A stretch of DNA of 64,000 bases from Neptunicella sp048268085. Its GTDB lineage: Bacteria > Pseudomonadota > Gammaproteobacteria > Enterobacterales > Alteromonadaceae. Below are positions 33,338-42,590 of this stretch, one piece after another (within the stretch, counting starts at the first letter, position 1; each line of letters begins with the position of its first letter). The notes under the pieces are model-generated. The model ran no database searches. It had not been told where the DNA came from and saw only the letters and a program-made list of their open reading frames with translations. The position numbers and the translations under genes were made by a program. The stretch covers positions 62,001 through 126,000 of the forward strand of contig NZ_JBLWWF010000013.1 of the NCBI RefSeq assembly GCF_048268085.1. Reading direction: 5' to 3'.

Positions 33338-35071
33338 ATGTGGAAATCTAGCATTAAAGGCATTATAACATGCCTCTTCTTTATTTCTTTTGTCGCTAGC
33401 GCTGAAAAAACAGTTGATGAATTATTAGATTTAGCAGACGAATATAGAACATCCCTCCCCGAAGAGTCAGCTCAAATTCTGACTCAAGTTTCAGGACAAA
33501 AACTCAATACTAGGCAAAAAGATCAATACAGCTATTTGGTGGCTTTTTCGTTTTTGATGAAAGGCGAATTACAAATTGGCTTAAGAAAGTTAGAAGTGCT
33601 GGCTAATACAACTCGATACAACGAAATAAAGATGAGAGCTCAATCATCTCTTTTAAATAACTATTCTGGTATGTATGAACTAGATAAAGCTTTCAGCATG
33701 CTCAACGCTTTAGAACACACCTTAAAACAGCAAGACATCGGTAATGCCGCCAAAGAAGACAGCATGCTCGTTATTACATCTTTTTTTAATAACATCGAGG
33801 AGTACTCTTCTGCGAAACAACTATCTGAAGAATTAATAGCAACTACATCCTCTGAAATCACAAAATGCAAAGCGTTGAGCAGATTACTCTATGCAGAGCT
33901 TTACATTGCTGATAGTAAAATAGTAGAGGAGGAGTTTAAAACTGCCGCTGATCTATGTCAGTCTATTGGTGAGACAGTTTACAAACAAAGTATTACCTCC
34001 ACTTTAGCGGATTATTATATTAAAAATAATAGCCCCACAAGAGCAAAGCGACTGTTATTACAGAACTTGGCAGAAGTAAAGTCTACAGGCTACAAGACTA
34101 TGGAGGCATACTTTTTAAGACAACTAATAGAAGCTAGCTTGTTAGAAAACAACATCGAACAGGCTTCAGGATATGCCAATCAGTTAATTAATAACTACTC
34201 TGAGACAGATTATTCTTTTCCTTACAAATTTGCTTTTCAAGCACTCAGTCTGCTTAATGAAGAAAATGCGAATTATAAGGATGCTTTTACTTTCTATAAA
34301 AAATATATAGATATTGAAAAAAAAGAATTTGATAAAAAAATGGCGCAAAAACTAGCTATCCAAAAAGCCAAAATTGACCGTGACAATCAGTTAAAACTAC
34401 TCAATAAAGAAAACAATCTGCTAATGACACAAGCCGAGTTGGTAGCACAGAGAAGCCAAAATACCCAATTATTGTTGACCGGTGCGGTGTTATTACTTGG
34501 ACTGGCCATTATTTGGCTGATCAAAAGCCGTATTACTCATAAAATGTTACGTAAGATTGCCCAAACCGATGAATTAACCGGTATCTGTAATCGCCATTAT
34601 TTTACCAGCCAGGCCGAAGCCAGCTTGCGCTATTGCCAGAAAGTCCACCAGCAAGTCAGTTTTATCGTGCTTGATCTGGATCACTTTAAACAGGTTAACG
34701 ATAAATATGGTCACCAAACCGGTGACTGGGCGCTAAAACAGGCGGTATTAGCGGTTCAACAGGTTTGCCGTGGCAATGATATTATTGGCCGCTTAGGGGG
34801 CGAGGAGTTCGCTATTTTGCTGCCCAGTTGTGGCGTTGAAAAAGCCTGTCAATTAGCCGAGTCTTGCCGCGAGGCTATCGCCCAAATAGACACTCAGCCG
34901 TCAGGGCATCAATTCAGGCTAACCGCCAGTTTTGGCATTAGTCATAACACTCAGGCAGGCTACGATTTAGACAAACTGTTTGCCTATGCCGATAAAGCGT
35001 TATATAGCAGTAAAGACTCAGGTCGGAATAAAATTTATACCTATCAGGAAGGAAACGAATTACCTGCCTAA
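33338..35071 (+). CDS. TPR-like sensor diguanylate cyclase (GGDEF)
   Basis: A 577-residue membrane protein: signal peptide (IITCLFFISFVASA), a periplasmic helical-repeat region (residues 25-330, TPR-like pairs such as ARAKRLLLQNLAEVKSTGYKTMEAYFL), a coiled coil (330-375), one membrane segment (LLLTGAVLLLGLAIIWLI, about 380-397), and a cytoplasmic GGDEF domain with DELTGICNRHYF, LDLDHFKQVNDKYGH and the active-site motif RLGGEEFAIL (about 485-494). It should make cyclic di-GMP in response to a periplasmic cue. The first 1.1 kb is distinctly AT-richer than the GGDEF half. It lies 19 nt after the precursor peptide, with no good Shine-Dalgarno. Confidence 0.88.
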   Translation: MWKSSIKGIITCLFFISFVASAEKTVDELLDLADEYRTSLPEESAQILTQVSGQKLNTRQKDQYSYLVAFSFLMKGELQIGLRKLEVLANTTRYNEIKMRAQSSLLNNYSGMYELDKAFSMLNALEHTLKQQDIGNAAKEDSMLVITSFFNNIEEYSSAKQLSEELIATTSSEITKCKALSRLLYAELYIADSKIVEEEFKTAADLCQSIGETVYKQSITSTLADYYIKNNSPTRAKRLLLQNLAEVKSTGYKTMEAYFLRQLIEASLLENNIEQASGYANQLINNYSETDYSFPYKFAFQALSLLNEENANYKDAFTFYKKYIDIEKKEFDKKMAQKLAIQKAKIDRDNQLKLLNKENNLLMTQAELVAQRSQNTQLLLTGAVLLLGLAIIWLIKSRITHKMLRKIAQTDELTGICNRHYFTSQAEASLRYCQKVHQQVSFIVLDLDHFKQVNDKYGHQTGDWALKQAVLAVQQVCRGNDIIGRLGGEEFAILLPSCGVEKACQLAESCREAIAQIDTQPSGHQFRLTASFGISHNTQAGYDLDKLFAYADKALYSSKDSGRNKIYTYQEGNELPA

Positions 35072-35081
35072 CACCCGCCAA

Positions 35082-36146
35082 TTAGCTGGTGTGCTGCCCG
35101 TCCGTTAATTCAACCAACTTAAAATGGGTACCTTGCTCACCACGGACAAACACTTGACATTCGCCCCATTTGACCGGGATCTTCCACATCTTGTCTATCT
35201 CAACTTTAAATTTGTCGCGGTGCTTATCACAACGAATATCCATTTCATCAACTCCATTCTCGATATCGACAAATGCAAAGGCTTTACGACTCAGAATATG
35301 CCTCCAGTACCCGCGTTCTCCGATAGTGGCACTAACACTGATAGGATTTTCGCTGGCAATAAAGTCATGGATCTGACCGACCACCGGCTTTACCTTCTCG
35401 ACTAATTCAGTCACCAACTCCGATGTGGCGTTTTGCATAACGTCAAACGTATCCAGCGCATCCATTAATTTGTTTTGGGTGACTTCCAGAATAAATTTTT
35501 CCTGCAAACCGGCTGCATAAATTTTTTCGGGTAAATATTCCCCTTTGTTAATCAACGCATTACTCAGATAATAAAGTTGCTGCTCAGGCAGGCCTGTGGC
35601 ACGAGCATAATTGGACTTGGCCAGATCAAAATACACCGACTCGTAAAAATTCCAGCGTGGCAACTCTTCCAACTCGTTCAATGCCGCCTTGGCTTCGGTC
35701 AATTTATTGTCGGTCAGCTCATGATTAAATTGGCGTATTAATTTGACAAATTTGCGCGTACCGCCTTTGGGTGCCTGTTCCAACTTAAAATCTAATTGCA
35801 CTTTATTTTCACATTGCTGTACCGGTTTGCCATCTTGCATAGCCGGGCTATATTGCCAATCCTGTATCGCGTTGAGTGCCGCTTTTTCAAAGCCTTTAAT
35901 CCCTGAGGAGTCAACCACAAAGGGATCAATTACGTTACCCTGTTCATCAATCACAAAACTAAGTTGCACCCACCCCTCCTGCCCATTGCGTGCCTGATTA
36001 ATCGGATAACGGGGCGCAACCCGTTGATTGGCCTGAGCCGATTGTTCGGTCTCTTGTGCAAAACTGGTGGGTATCGCGAATAAACCTAATTGAACCATGA
36101 CCACAAGAGTCTTGGCGAAAATAACTTTTAATTGATGAAAGTGCAT
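35082..36146 (-). CDS. Energy-transducer TonB-like protein with N-terminal TonB_C domain
   Basis: About 354 residues from the ATG at 36146 (AAGGAA 6 nt upstream). Signal peptide (VVMVQLGLFAIPTSFAQ), then a TonB C-terminal-type domain at residues 45-125 (RVAPRYPINQARNGQEGWVQLSFVIDEQGNVIDPFVVDSSGIKGFEKAALNAIQDWQYSPA), and then a helical region plus a C-terminal beta-rich part (SVSATIGERGYWRHILSRKAFAFV). The TonB_C domain at the N-terminus without a membrane anchor or Pro-rich linker is unlike energising TonB; such proteins are common in Alteromonadales and of unclear role. Converges with the GGDEF gene with only 10 nt between stops. Confidence 0.7.
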   Translation of the reverse strand: MHFHQLKVIFAKTLVVMVQLGLFAIPTSFAQETEQSAQANQRVAPRYPINQARNGQEGWVQLSFVIDEQGNVIDPFVVDSSGIKGFEKAALNAIQDWQYSPAMQDGKPVQQCENKVQLDFKLEQAPKGGTRKFVKLIRQFNHELTDNKLTEAKAALNELEELPRWNFYESVYFDLAKSNYARATGLPEQQLYYLSNALINKGEYLPEKIYAAGLQEKFILEVTQNKLMDALDTFDVMQNATSELVTELVEKVKPVVGQIHDFIASENPISVSATIGERGYWRHILSRKAFAFVDIENGVDEMDIRCDKHRDKFKVEIDKMWKIPVKWGECQVFVRGEQGTHFKLVELTDGQHTS

Positions 36147-36225
36147 AATCAATTCCTTTTGTTTTAAGCTCGATTAGTATGGCATGCTAAAACAGTAAAA
36201 GTTAACCCCTACAGGAAAAACCAAA

Positions 36226-37089
36226 ATGAAAAACTGGCTTCTGATCTGCTTAGCACTCATGTGTGGAATATGTCACGCTCAAACAGCAAACTGGCGTATT
36301 CCGCAACAGGACAATCTGGTTTATTTACAACTCGATACCGGTACGGTGGCGATTGAGTTAGCCCCGTTTATGGCACCCAATCATGTTAAACAGTTTAAAG
36401 CGTTGGTGCGAGAAGGCTTTTATGACGGATTGGACTTTTATCGGGTTATCGATGGTTTTGTTGCTCAAGCCGGTGATATCAGCGAACAGAAGGCCAGCGA
36501 AAACAAAGCGCCGCTAAAAGCCGAATTTACCCGTTCACTATCCACCGATGACAGTTTCCGCCTGGTACAGTCACCAGCGTTTTTAGCCGCACAAACCGGG
36601 ATCTTGCATGGGTTTGCAGCCGGACGTGATCCGCAAGATAAAGTCGAATGGTTGTTACATTGCTATGGTGTGGTAGCGATGGCACGTAGTAATGACATTA
36701 ACAGCGGCACCACTGATTTCTACATTAATATTGGTCAGGCTCCACGCCATCTGGATCGTAATATGAGTGTTTTTGGTCGGGTCATCTATGGTATGCAGCA
36801 TGTCCAGGCAGTAAACCGTGGCGAGCCAAATAATGGCGGTGTGATTGATGATCCGGACAAGCGCAGTAAGATTTTATCTGCACATGTGGGCAGTGATTTA
36901 AGTACCGACCAGCAACTTAAGCTACATGTCCAGAATGAGTTTGGTGAACAATATGCCAACAAACTGGCCAGCTCGCGGAGTTTGGATAACCCGTTCTTTC
37001 ATTATAAAGGCACCGGCAACATCGATGTGTGTTACCGAGGCGTTACCAGCGAGCTCATCTCTGACAACGTGCCCGCTAAACAAAACTAG
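36226..37089 (+). CDS. Periplasmic peptidyl-prolyl cis-trans isomerase (cyclophilin type)
   Basis: A 287-residue cyclophilin with signal peptide (WLLICLALMCGICHAQ). The fold shows VYLQLDTGTVAIELAPFMAPNHVKQFKALVREGFYDGLDFYRVIDGFVAQAGD (residues 30-85), GVVAMARSNDINSGTTDFYINIGQAPRHLDRNMSVFGRVIYGM (145-190). This is the prokaryotic-type set, with F-x-R replaced by FYRVIDGF and Q for folding catalysis. It speeds proline isomerisation in exported proteins. The stop overlaps by 4 nt the stop of the convergent small gene. Confidence 0.9.
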   Translation: MKNWLLICLALMCGICHAQTANWRIPQQDNLVYLQLDTGTVAIELAPFMAPNHVKQFKALVREGFYDGLDFYRVIDGFVAQAGDISEQKASENKAPLKAEFTRSLSTDDSFRLVQSPAFLAAQTGILHGFAAGRDPQDKVEWLLHCYGVVAMARSNDINSGTTDFYINIGQAPRHLDRNMSVFGRVIYGMQHVQAVNRGEPNNGGVIDDPDKRSKILSAHVGSDLSTDQQLKLHVQNEFGEQYANKLASSRSLDNPFFHYKGTGNIDVCYRGVTSELISDNVPAKQN

Positions 37090-37361
37090 GAACGCTTAAT
37101 TCTAACCACATTCATTACTTCAAAATCCATTCCCGCTACTTGTTCAGTAGCGGGATAATAAGACAAATTCACCCGTGCGCCCGTTAGACTTTTATACTGC
37201 TTTTTACGTTTAAATTTAAATGGTACGTCACAGTTTTCAATCATCAGGGTATTCACAAACCAGTCATCCATTTCACGCTCCACATGAGAGGTAACCTTAA
37301 CCCCATCGGACTGGGTAAGTTGCTGATGTTTACTTATTAATTTGTCTTTATCAGTTATCAT
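37086..37361 (-). CDS. Conserved hypothetical protein, 91 residues
   Basis: A small soluble protein, probably alpha/beta: helical and charged at the N-terminus (KDKLISKHQQLTQSDGVKVTSHVEREMDDWFVNTL), then beta-rich and basic (VPFKFKRKKQYKSLTGARVNLSYYPATEQVAGMDFEVMNVVRIKRS). I recognise no family. Complete frame, normal codon use and a tight convergent overlap with the cyclophilin gene support it as real. No function assigned. Confidence 0.65.
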   Translation of the reverse strand: MITDKDKLISKHQQLTQSDGVKVTSHVEREMDDWFVNTLMIENCDVPFKFKRKKQYKSLTGARVNLSYYPATEQVAGMDFEVMNVVRIKRS

Positions 37362-37418
37362 TTGCTCACGAATTTATTGTTGATACGAACCGCTATGATA
37401 ACAAATATCAGGCGTTAT

Positions 37419-39197
37419 TTATCTTTCCATTCCAAAAACAAGATTTGTATAACTGCAACGTTTTAAGCTATCACCCCCACTGACAGTAAAATGACTATCA
37501 TTGGTGGGTTGAACCACCATCGCAATATTATCTAAAGTCCATTTTAACGGTTGTGCTAATCCACAATGTTGAAACAATTGCTGACGCCACTGTCCTTCGG
37601 GGTAAGCGGGTTCAATTGCTTCAGGTTCAGAAAGTTTACGACCGGATAGCTGGATTTGCATCTGCGAACTGGCCTTATCAATACTCAGTTTATCGCCATG
37701 ATTAAGGTAATGAGTTGTCGCGACCAATTGACGCTTACCTTCTTGCTGCTTAAAAATGCTATGTTGAGTATCAACAATCCATACCCCACCATGCCCTATC
37801 ACAGCCATATCGGTTGTATCCGGCTTAACCGACACTAACAAGGCGGTGGCTTCATCAACACCAAATCCATAACGTGTTTGAGTTTGTGTAGCCAACATGG
37901 CCAGTCGTCCCTCTCTGTCCCGTTCTGAAAAATGCGTATCAACGATGCCTGAATTAAACAATCCTGTGCCTCCTTGGTGGTTATAGGTGACATCTGCGCC
38001 TTGTAAACCATTACCACAATCTTGATCGGTACCACACGATTCAAGCGGTGGAGCAATGGCAAACACACCTCGAAGAAAAGCATGAGCACTGCTGCCATTG
38101 CTGATCATTGGTATTGGCCGGTGATTAAACTCTCCTCCCGACTGCACTGCAGTGCCTGCACTGGTGCCTCCCACCACTAATTGGTGCGCCAACATTCTTG
38201 TTTGAATTAACGCCAATTCAGCTGTTGGACTACCATCGAATTTTCTGAGTGCTTTTAAGGTCAAGCTTTGATCTCCACCATTGAAGAACACACCGTCTAA
38301 GCTGGCCAGCTGATCCAGCATTTTTTGTGGTTGTTGACAATATTGTCGCTGCATTTCTGTGTACTTTGGATAGACAGCTTCTCGGTTAAAGCTCCCCTGT
38401 TTTTCACGTAACTCAGTCAAGCGTTGACAGCCGTTGACTCCCATCGCTTCGAGAAATCTTGCTGACTGATAGGTTTGATCCAATGGAAGCCAGACCACCT
38501 CTGCCCCCGCCTGAGTAAAAACATCCAGATAAAAATCAATGGCTTCAAAGGGATCTCGTGACGATGCAGTGATAATCGCAATTTTAGGTTTATTCCCCTT
38601 ACCCGCTCGATGTTGAGCGATTTCAACAAATTTCTGATAAACAAATCTGGCTTGTCGATTTTTATTGTTCGCTAAATCTACTTTTTCAGTAACCCTTTGA
38701 TTTTTTTCGTTTAATTGTATAGTTTGCAAGCAATCTAGCAATGCGTGATATAAGTCATTTGGCATATTACGATAGATTTCGGTGCCATTTAGAGATGGCG
38801 AATCAATGGTTGAAAAAACCTTTTTTAGGTTTGCCCGAGTAAAGGTTCTACCCTCAAAATCTGCATAAATATACCCGATAACTTGTTTTAAATTGTCTCG
38901 CAATGGTTCAGGTTGCTGCAAAAACAGTTCGGAAGCGAGAAACAGATCAATCCCCGACTGGCTAATTTTATACTTTTCTTCGCTCTTACCTTGCTTCACA
39001 TAAGAGCTATCAATGCATTGTTCAGGATGGAAACTGGAACAGGTTTTCAGCCCTCCTCCAACAAGCGCCAAATCGTAATTAGCACCCACATTAGCTGCGT
39101 AATTTCTGATTTTAGCGTCAATATCGGCGACATTAGCCAATGCCTGACTACCAATAAAAACATTCAATATAATGAGGGGTACTGCTATTTTAACCAC
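37419..39197 (-). CDS. Secreted cyanophycinase-like protease (peptidase family S51)
   Basis: A 592-residue exported enzyme (signal peptide VPLIILNVFIGSQALA). The S51 domain covers about residues 200-480: KIAIITASSRDPFEAIDFYLDVF, GVFFNGGDQSLTLKAL, the nucleophile elbow VGGTSAGTAVQSGGE (Ser in G-T-S-A-G), DTHFSERDREGRLAML, and GFGVDEATALLV. The D-x-HF-S-x-R-x-R-x-GRL motif marks true cyanophycinases, which cut the arginine-aspartate polymer cyanophycin to beta-Asp-Arg dipeptides. The N-terminal 190 residues and C-terminal 110 are extensions beyond the small cytoplasmic cyanophycinases, as in extracellular CphE types. Divergent from a TonB receptor-carrier-isoaspartyl dipeptidase operon. Confidence 0.85.
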   Translation of the reverse strand: MVKIAVPLIILNVFIGSQALANVADIDAKIRNYAANVGANYDLALVGGGLKTCSSFHPEQCIDSSYVKQGKSEEKYKISQSGIDLFLASELFLQQPEPLRDNLKQVIGYIYADFEGRTFTRANLKKVFSTIDSPSLNGTEIYRNMPNDLYHALLDCLQTIQLNEKNQRVTEKVDLANNKNRQARFVYQKFVEIAQHRAGKGNKPKIAIITASSRDPFEAIDFYLDVFTQAGAEVVWLPLDQTYQSARFLEAMGVNGCQRLTELREKQGSFNREAVYPKYTEMQRQYCQQPQKMLDQLASLDGVFFNGGDQSLTLKALRKFDGSPTAELALIQTRMLAHQLVVGGTSAGTAVQSGGEFNHRPIPMISNGSSAHAFLRGVFAIAPPLESCGTDQDCGNGLQGADVTYNHQGGTGLFNSGIVDTHFSERDREGRLAMLATQTQTRYGFGVDEATALLVSVKPDTTDMAVIGHGGVWIVDTQHSIFKQQEGKRQLVATTHYLNHGDKLSIDKASSQMQIQLSGRKLSEPEAIEPAYPEGQWRQQLFQHCGLAQPLKWTLDNIAMVVQPTNDSHFTVSGGDSLKRCSYTNLVFGMER

Positions 39198-39577
39198 GAA
39201 ATTTCCTTACAATTCTGATAGCCTTCGTATTGACAAGCTTTTACGCTAAGTGTATTTATTAATGCGTGTCAAACAAAAAATCTGCACAGCAACTAGTGCG
39301 AAATTTGAATAATTAATTAAAAAATTAAGCGTCTAAATTACCTAAATTATGTTGAAAAAAGCGGTCAACTTGACCATTTATCATTACCAAAGTTTTTATT
39401 TGTCCGAATGGTGGGACGAATAAGCTACCTGTCTTAATCGTGGTTTAAGCACTCCTCGTGCACAGCTGCGCCTTTTTTATCTAAAACATAATTAAAAAAA
39501 CACACCGGAATGAGCTGGTTTTGTCTTTATTGGCATTACCGCTGACGTTTCCGGCATAACAACAAAGGTAATACATC
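39198..39577. promoter_or_regulatory. Divergent intergenic region between cyanophycinase and TonB receptor genes
   Basis: 380 nt without a gene. It contains a 13-nt palindrome GGTCAACTTGACC (39363-39375), whose right arm is also a -35-like TTGACC for the plus strand. On the minus strand TTGACA (around 39266-39271) could be the -35 for the cyanophycinase gene. The rest is AT-rich. The palindrome between two genes of the same pathway is a candidate shared operator. Confidence 0.35.
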
Positions 39578-42496
39578 ATGCAACGCAACGTACTTTCTAT
39601 TGCTATCGGTTTATCTATGGGTCTGGGTTTTACAAACCAGCTCAATGCTCAAGAACTCGAAACACAAAATGCCATCGAAAAAGTCCAGGTCACTGGTACC
39701 CATATTCGTGGTGTTGATATGGAAGGCTCGCAACCCCTCATCATTATTGATAGCGAAGCCATCAAGAAATCCGGAGCTTCCTCACTATCGGATCTGATGC
39801 GAACAGTATCCCAAACACGTGGAGGGGAAGGTAGCTTCTCTACTTCGCAAAGTGGCGCAACATCAACATCGACACCGGCGGGACAGGCAGCAGCTTCACT
39901 TCGAGGCATGGGTCCGGCATCAACACTGACTCTAATTAACGGTCGCAGGATTGCCGCCAGTTCCTTTGCCGCCGGTACGCAAAACTTTGTCGACATCAAT
40001 AGCATTCCCTTGGCAGCAATTGACCGAATTGAAGTATTGGCAACAGGTGCATCAGCCACCTATGGAGCCGATGCGGTTGCTGGGGTAATCAATTATATTC
40101 TGAAAAAAGATTATCAAGGGGCAGAATTAACCGGTTCGTATGGCAACAGCACGGCCAGTAGCGATGAAGGAAAGTACAATCTGAACTTTGTCTGGGGTGG
40201 CAACGTTGCAGGCGGGGATTTAATGCTATTTGCTGACTACTTTGATCGCAACGCTTTCAAAGCAACTGATCGCGCTCAAACCCGCAATCCAGCGCTGCAA
40301 AGCAGTTATTCCTACTTACCCAAAAATACGCCGAATATTTATTACTACGCGGCTCTGGATGGTAACGAGATTGGCGCCCCTAACTGTCAAACTCAACTCG
40401 TCACGACTGAATTCGGTGAACAAATTTGCGCTTACTATGGCAATGGTGATGACTGGCTGGAAACACCAATGGAGAGCAGTTCAGCTGGCTTTACGTTTGA
40501 AAAACAGTTATCCGATATACGCTGGTTTACCAATGCCTTTTTTAGTCATACAAAATCTACCTCGTATTCCACTCCAGCACCGATTAACCAAGTAGATGAT
40601 TCTGAAGGTCCGTGGGTACCGGAAACCGCGCTGGACATATTCAGCGACTCAGTGCGTAACAATTTATTGGACAATATGTATATTGACCCATTCTATACGC
40701 AGGCAGGACAGCGCTTATATGGATTTCAATTTGATGCACGCTTTTCTACTCCTCGCACCATTGATGTAACATCCAACGCAGTTAGACTAGTTAGTGGATT
40801 ATCTGGCGAGTTCAATGACTGGGAATGGGAGTCAGCAGTGACGTTATCAAAGTCAAAGTCTGACCAAGTGGCCTCCGCAGGAATTTATAATCGTTATCAA
40901 TATCATGCTGCACTGAGTGGTGAACTATGCTCCGATGGATCGATTGCCAACTATGATGTGAATTCCGATAGTCTCAGCTGTCAGGCTGGGAATTTAATGC
41001 CAATATATAATCCTTTTTTAACTGGTGACGCAGACAATGACGCAGTATTGGCATCCACTCAGGCAACGCCAACGCGCAAAGGACAAAGTACCGTTTATGC
41101 GTGGGATGCCAATATTAGCGGTGAATTATTCGAGTTTAATGATGACTACGTTCGTGCCGCCTTTGGTGCCGAACTCCGCCGTGAAGAAATAACCGATACG
41201 CCTTCACTGAACTCAAGAGCTCAGGCCAGTAATGATTATTTAGTGGATGTATTCGGTTTTGGCTCCAGTTTATCTGCCGCGCAGCGCACTCAATGGGGCG
41301 CTTTTGCCGAGTTTTATGTTCCACTGGCTGACAATCTGGATATGCAACTGGCTGGACGTTTCGACAACTACAATGATTTTGGCTCAAGTTTTAATCCCAA
41401 AGTCGCTTTGACCTATCGACCTGCTGACAATTGGGTAATGCGAGCGTCTTGGTCCACTTCATTTCGTGCCCCATCTCTGACCCAGGCCGGGGTAAAATTA
41501 CGCACTACTACTGCATCGTTTGATTGCTCAGCCAATCAAGCGGTCGCTGATTTATACTGCGAAGGATATGGTGATTTGCGCAGTAACAATGTGCTGGAAC
41601 TGGGTAACTCAAAGCTTGAAGCGGAAGAATCAGAATCAATTAGTTTTGGCGTTGGATTTAGCCCGACCAAACATACTAATATCACGTTGGATTATTGGCA
41701 TTTCAATCATGAAAAGTTGGTTGATACCGATATGACTGCCGTGCTGGATCGTGCCATCACCGATTCAAACCTGCGCCATTGCGGGCTGGTTCCCGAAGGT
41801 GAAACCGGTATTTCTTATAGCCCGGACATGTGTTTAGTGACAGATAATTCAGGCCTTACCCTGGAAGACCAGGGCGCCAATTTGACTGAAATTCTTGATG
41901 CATGGGTCGCGTTTGCCGATCCCCGCTATCAGGAACTGGAGCTCTATCGTGACCATATTATTCAATTGCAAAACACCGGCACCCAAACCATTAGTGGTAT
42001 AGATTTAAAAGCCGATCATATGTTTGAGTTTGCGTCGGGTGATTTAACCTTCAAAATTGATGGTACTCATTACATCAGCTTTGAGCGCAATAAACCCGGT
42101 TCTGATCAAATTGAACAGTTAGCAGGCACCTGGCGTTATCCGAAAGATATTGCCAGTGCGAGTATGTATTGGGATAGTAAAGACTGGTACTTGGGATTAA
42201 GTGCCTACTACACATCTTCTTATGCTGACGATATTGAACGTTTGCGTGGTCGGGAACTCGATGAGCTGGAAAGTCTGGGCGAACTAGACATGGACGGTAA
42301 TCGCCAAGTCAGTTCCTGGACGACTGTCACCGCTAGCGCTGGTTACTATTTTGACAAAGCAGTCTTACGTTTAACCATAGATAATTTGTTCGATCGCCAA
42401 GCTCCCGTTGCATATGGGTCGGCGCGTGGCTTTGATGCCCTTAATCATAACGCGTATGGCACCACTTATAATTTGTCAGTAACCTACACATTCTGA
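39578..42496 (+). CDS. TonB-dependent receptor, likely for cyanophycin-derived peptides
   Basis: A 972-residue outer-membrane receptor. Signal peptide (VLSIAIGLSMGLGFTNQLNAQ), TonB box-like EKVQVTGTHIRG, plug domain (SGASSLSDLMRTVSQTRGG, ASLRGMGPASTLTLINGRRIA, IDRIEVLATGASATYGADAVAGVINYILKK), large barrel ending NLSVTYTF. The N-terminus V-T-G-T/S-x-I and the GR-RIA signature place it in the receptor group that includes many peptide and vitamin importers. It is the first gene of an operon with a carrier and an isoaspartyl dipeptidase, so beta-aspartyl peptides are the likely cargo (inference from context). Confidence 0.9.
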   Translation: MQRNVLSIAIGLSMGLGFTNQLNAQELETQNAIEKVQVTGTHIRGVDMEGSQPLIIIDSEAIKKSGASSLSDLMRTVSQTRGGEGSFSTSQSGATSTSTPAGQAAASLRGMGPASTLTLINGRRIAASSFAAGTQNFVDINSIPLAAIDRIEVLATGASATYGADAVAGVINYILKKDYQGAELTGSYGNSTASSDEGKYNLNFVWGGNVAGGDLMLFADYFDRNAFKATDRAQTRNPALQSSYSYLPKNTPNIYYYAALDGNEIGAPNCQTQLVTTEFGEQICAYYGNGDDWLETPMESSSAGFTFEKQLSDIRWFTNAFFSHTKSTSYSTPAPINQVDDSEGPWVPETALDIFSDSVRNNLLDNMYIDPFYTQAGQRLYGFQFDARFSTPRTIDVTSNAVRLVSGLSGEFNDWEWESAVTLSKSKSDQVASAGIYNRYQYHAALSGELCSDGSIANYDVNSDSLSCQAGNLMPIYNPFLTGDADNDAVLASTQATPTRKGQSTVYAWDANISGELFEFNDDYVRAAFGAELRREEITDTPSLNSRAQASNDYLVDVFGFGSSLSAAQRTQWGAFAEFYVPLADNLDMQLAGRFDNYNDFGSSFNPKVALTYRPADNWVMRASWSTSFRAPSLTQAGVKLRTTTASFDCSANQAVADLYCEGYGDLRSNNVLELGNSKLEAEESESISFGVGFSPTKHTNITLDYWHFNHEKLVDTDMTAVLDRAITDSNLRHCGLVPEGETGISYSPDMCLVTDNSGLTLEDQGANLTEILDAWVAFADPRYQELELYRDHIIQLQNTGTQTISGIDLKADHMFEFASGDLTFKIDGTHYISFERNKPGSDQIEQLAGTWRYPKDIASASMYWDSKDWYLGLSAYYTSSYADDIERLRGRELDELESLGELDMDGNRQVSSWTTVTASAGYYFDKAVLRLTIDNLFDRQAPVAYGSARGFDALNHNAYGTTYNLSVTYTF

Positions 42497-42501
42497 CTTC
42501 A

Positions 42502-42536
42502 AGCGCCATAGACCTGATAACCAGGGCTATGGCGCT
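42502..42536 (+). terminator. Strong intergenic hairpin after the TonB receptor
   Basis: Perfect 10-bp arms AGCGCCATAG (42502-42511) and CTATGGCGCT (42527-42536), with an inner CCTG/CAGG pairing. No long T-run follows, so it may be a partial terminator or an mRNA stabiliser that sets receptor expression above that of the downstream genes. Confidence 0.6.
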
Positions 42537-42590
42537 GCACTTTCTGACTCGGTACAGGTTTCTTGTGTACCAAAATACGGTTAATAAATT

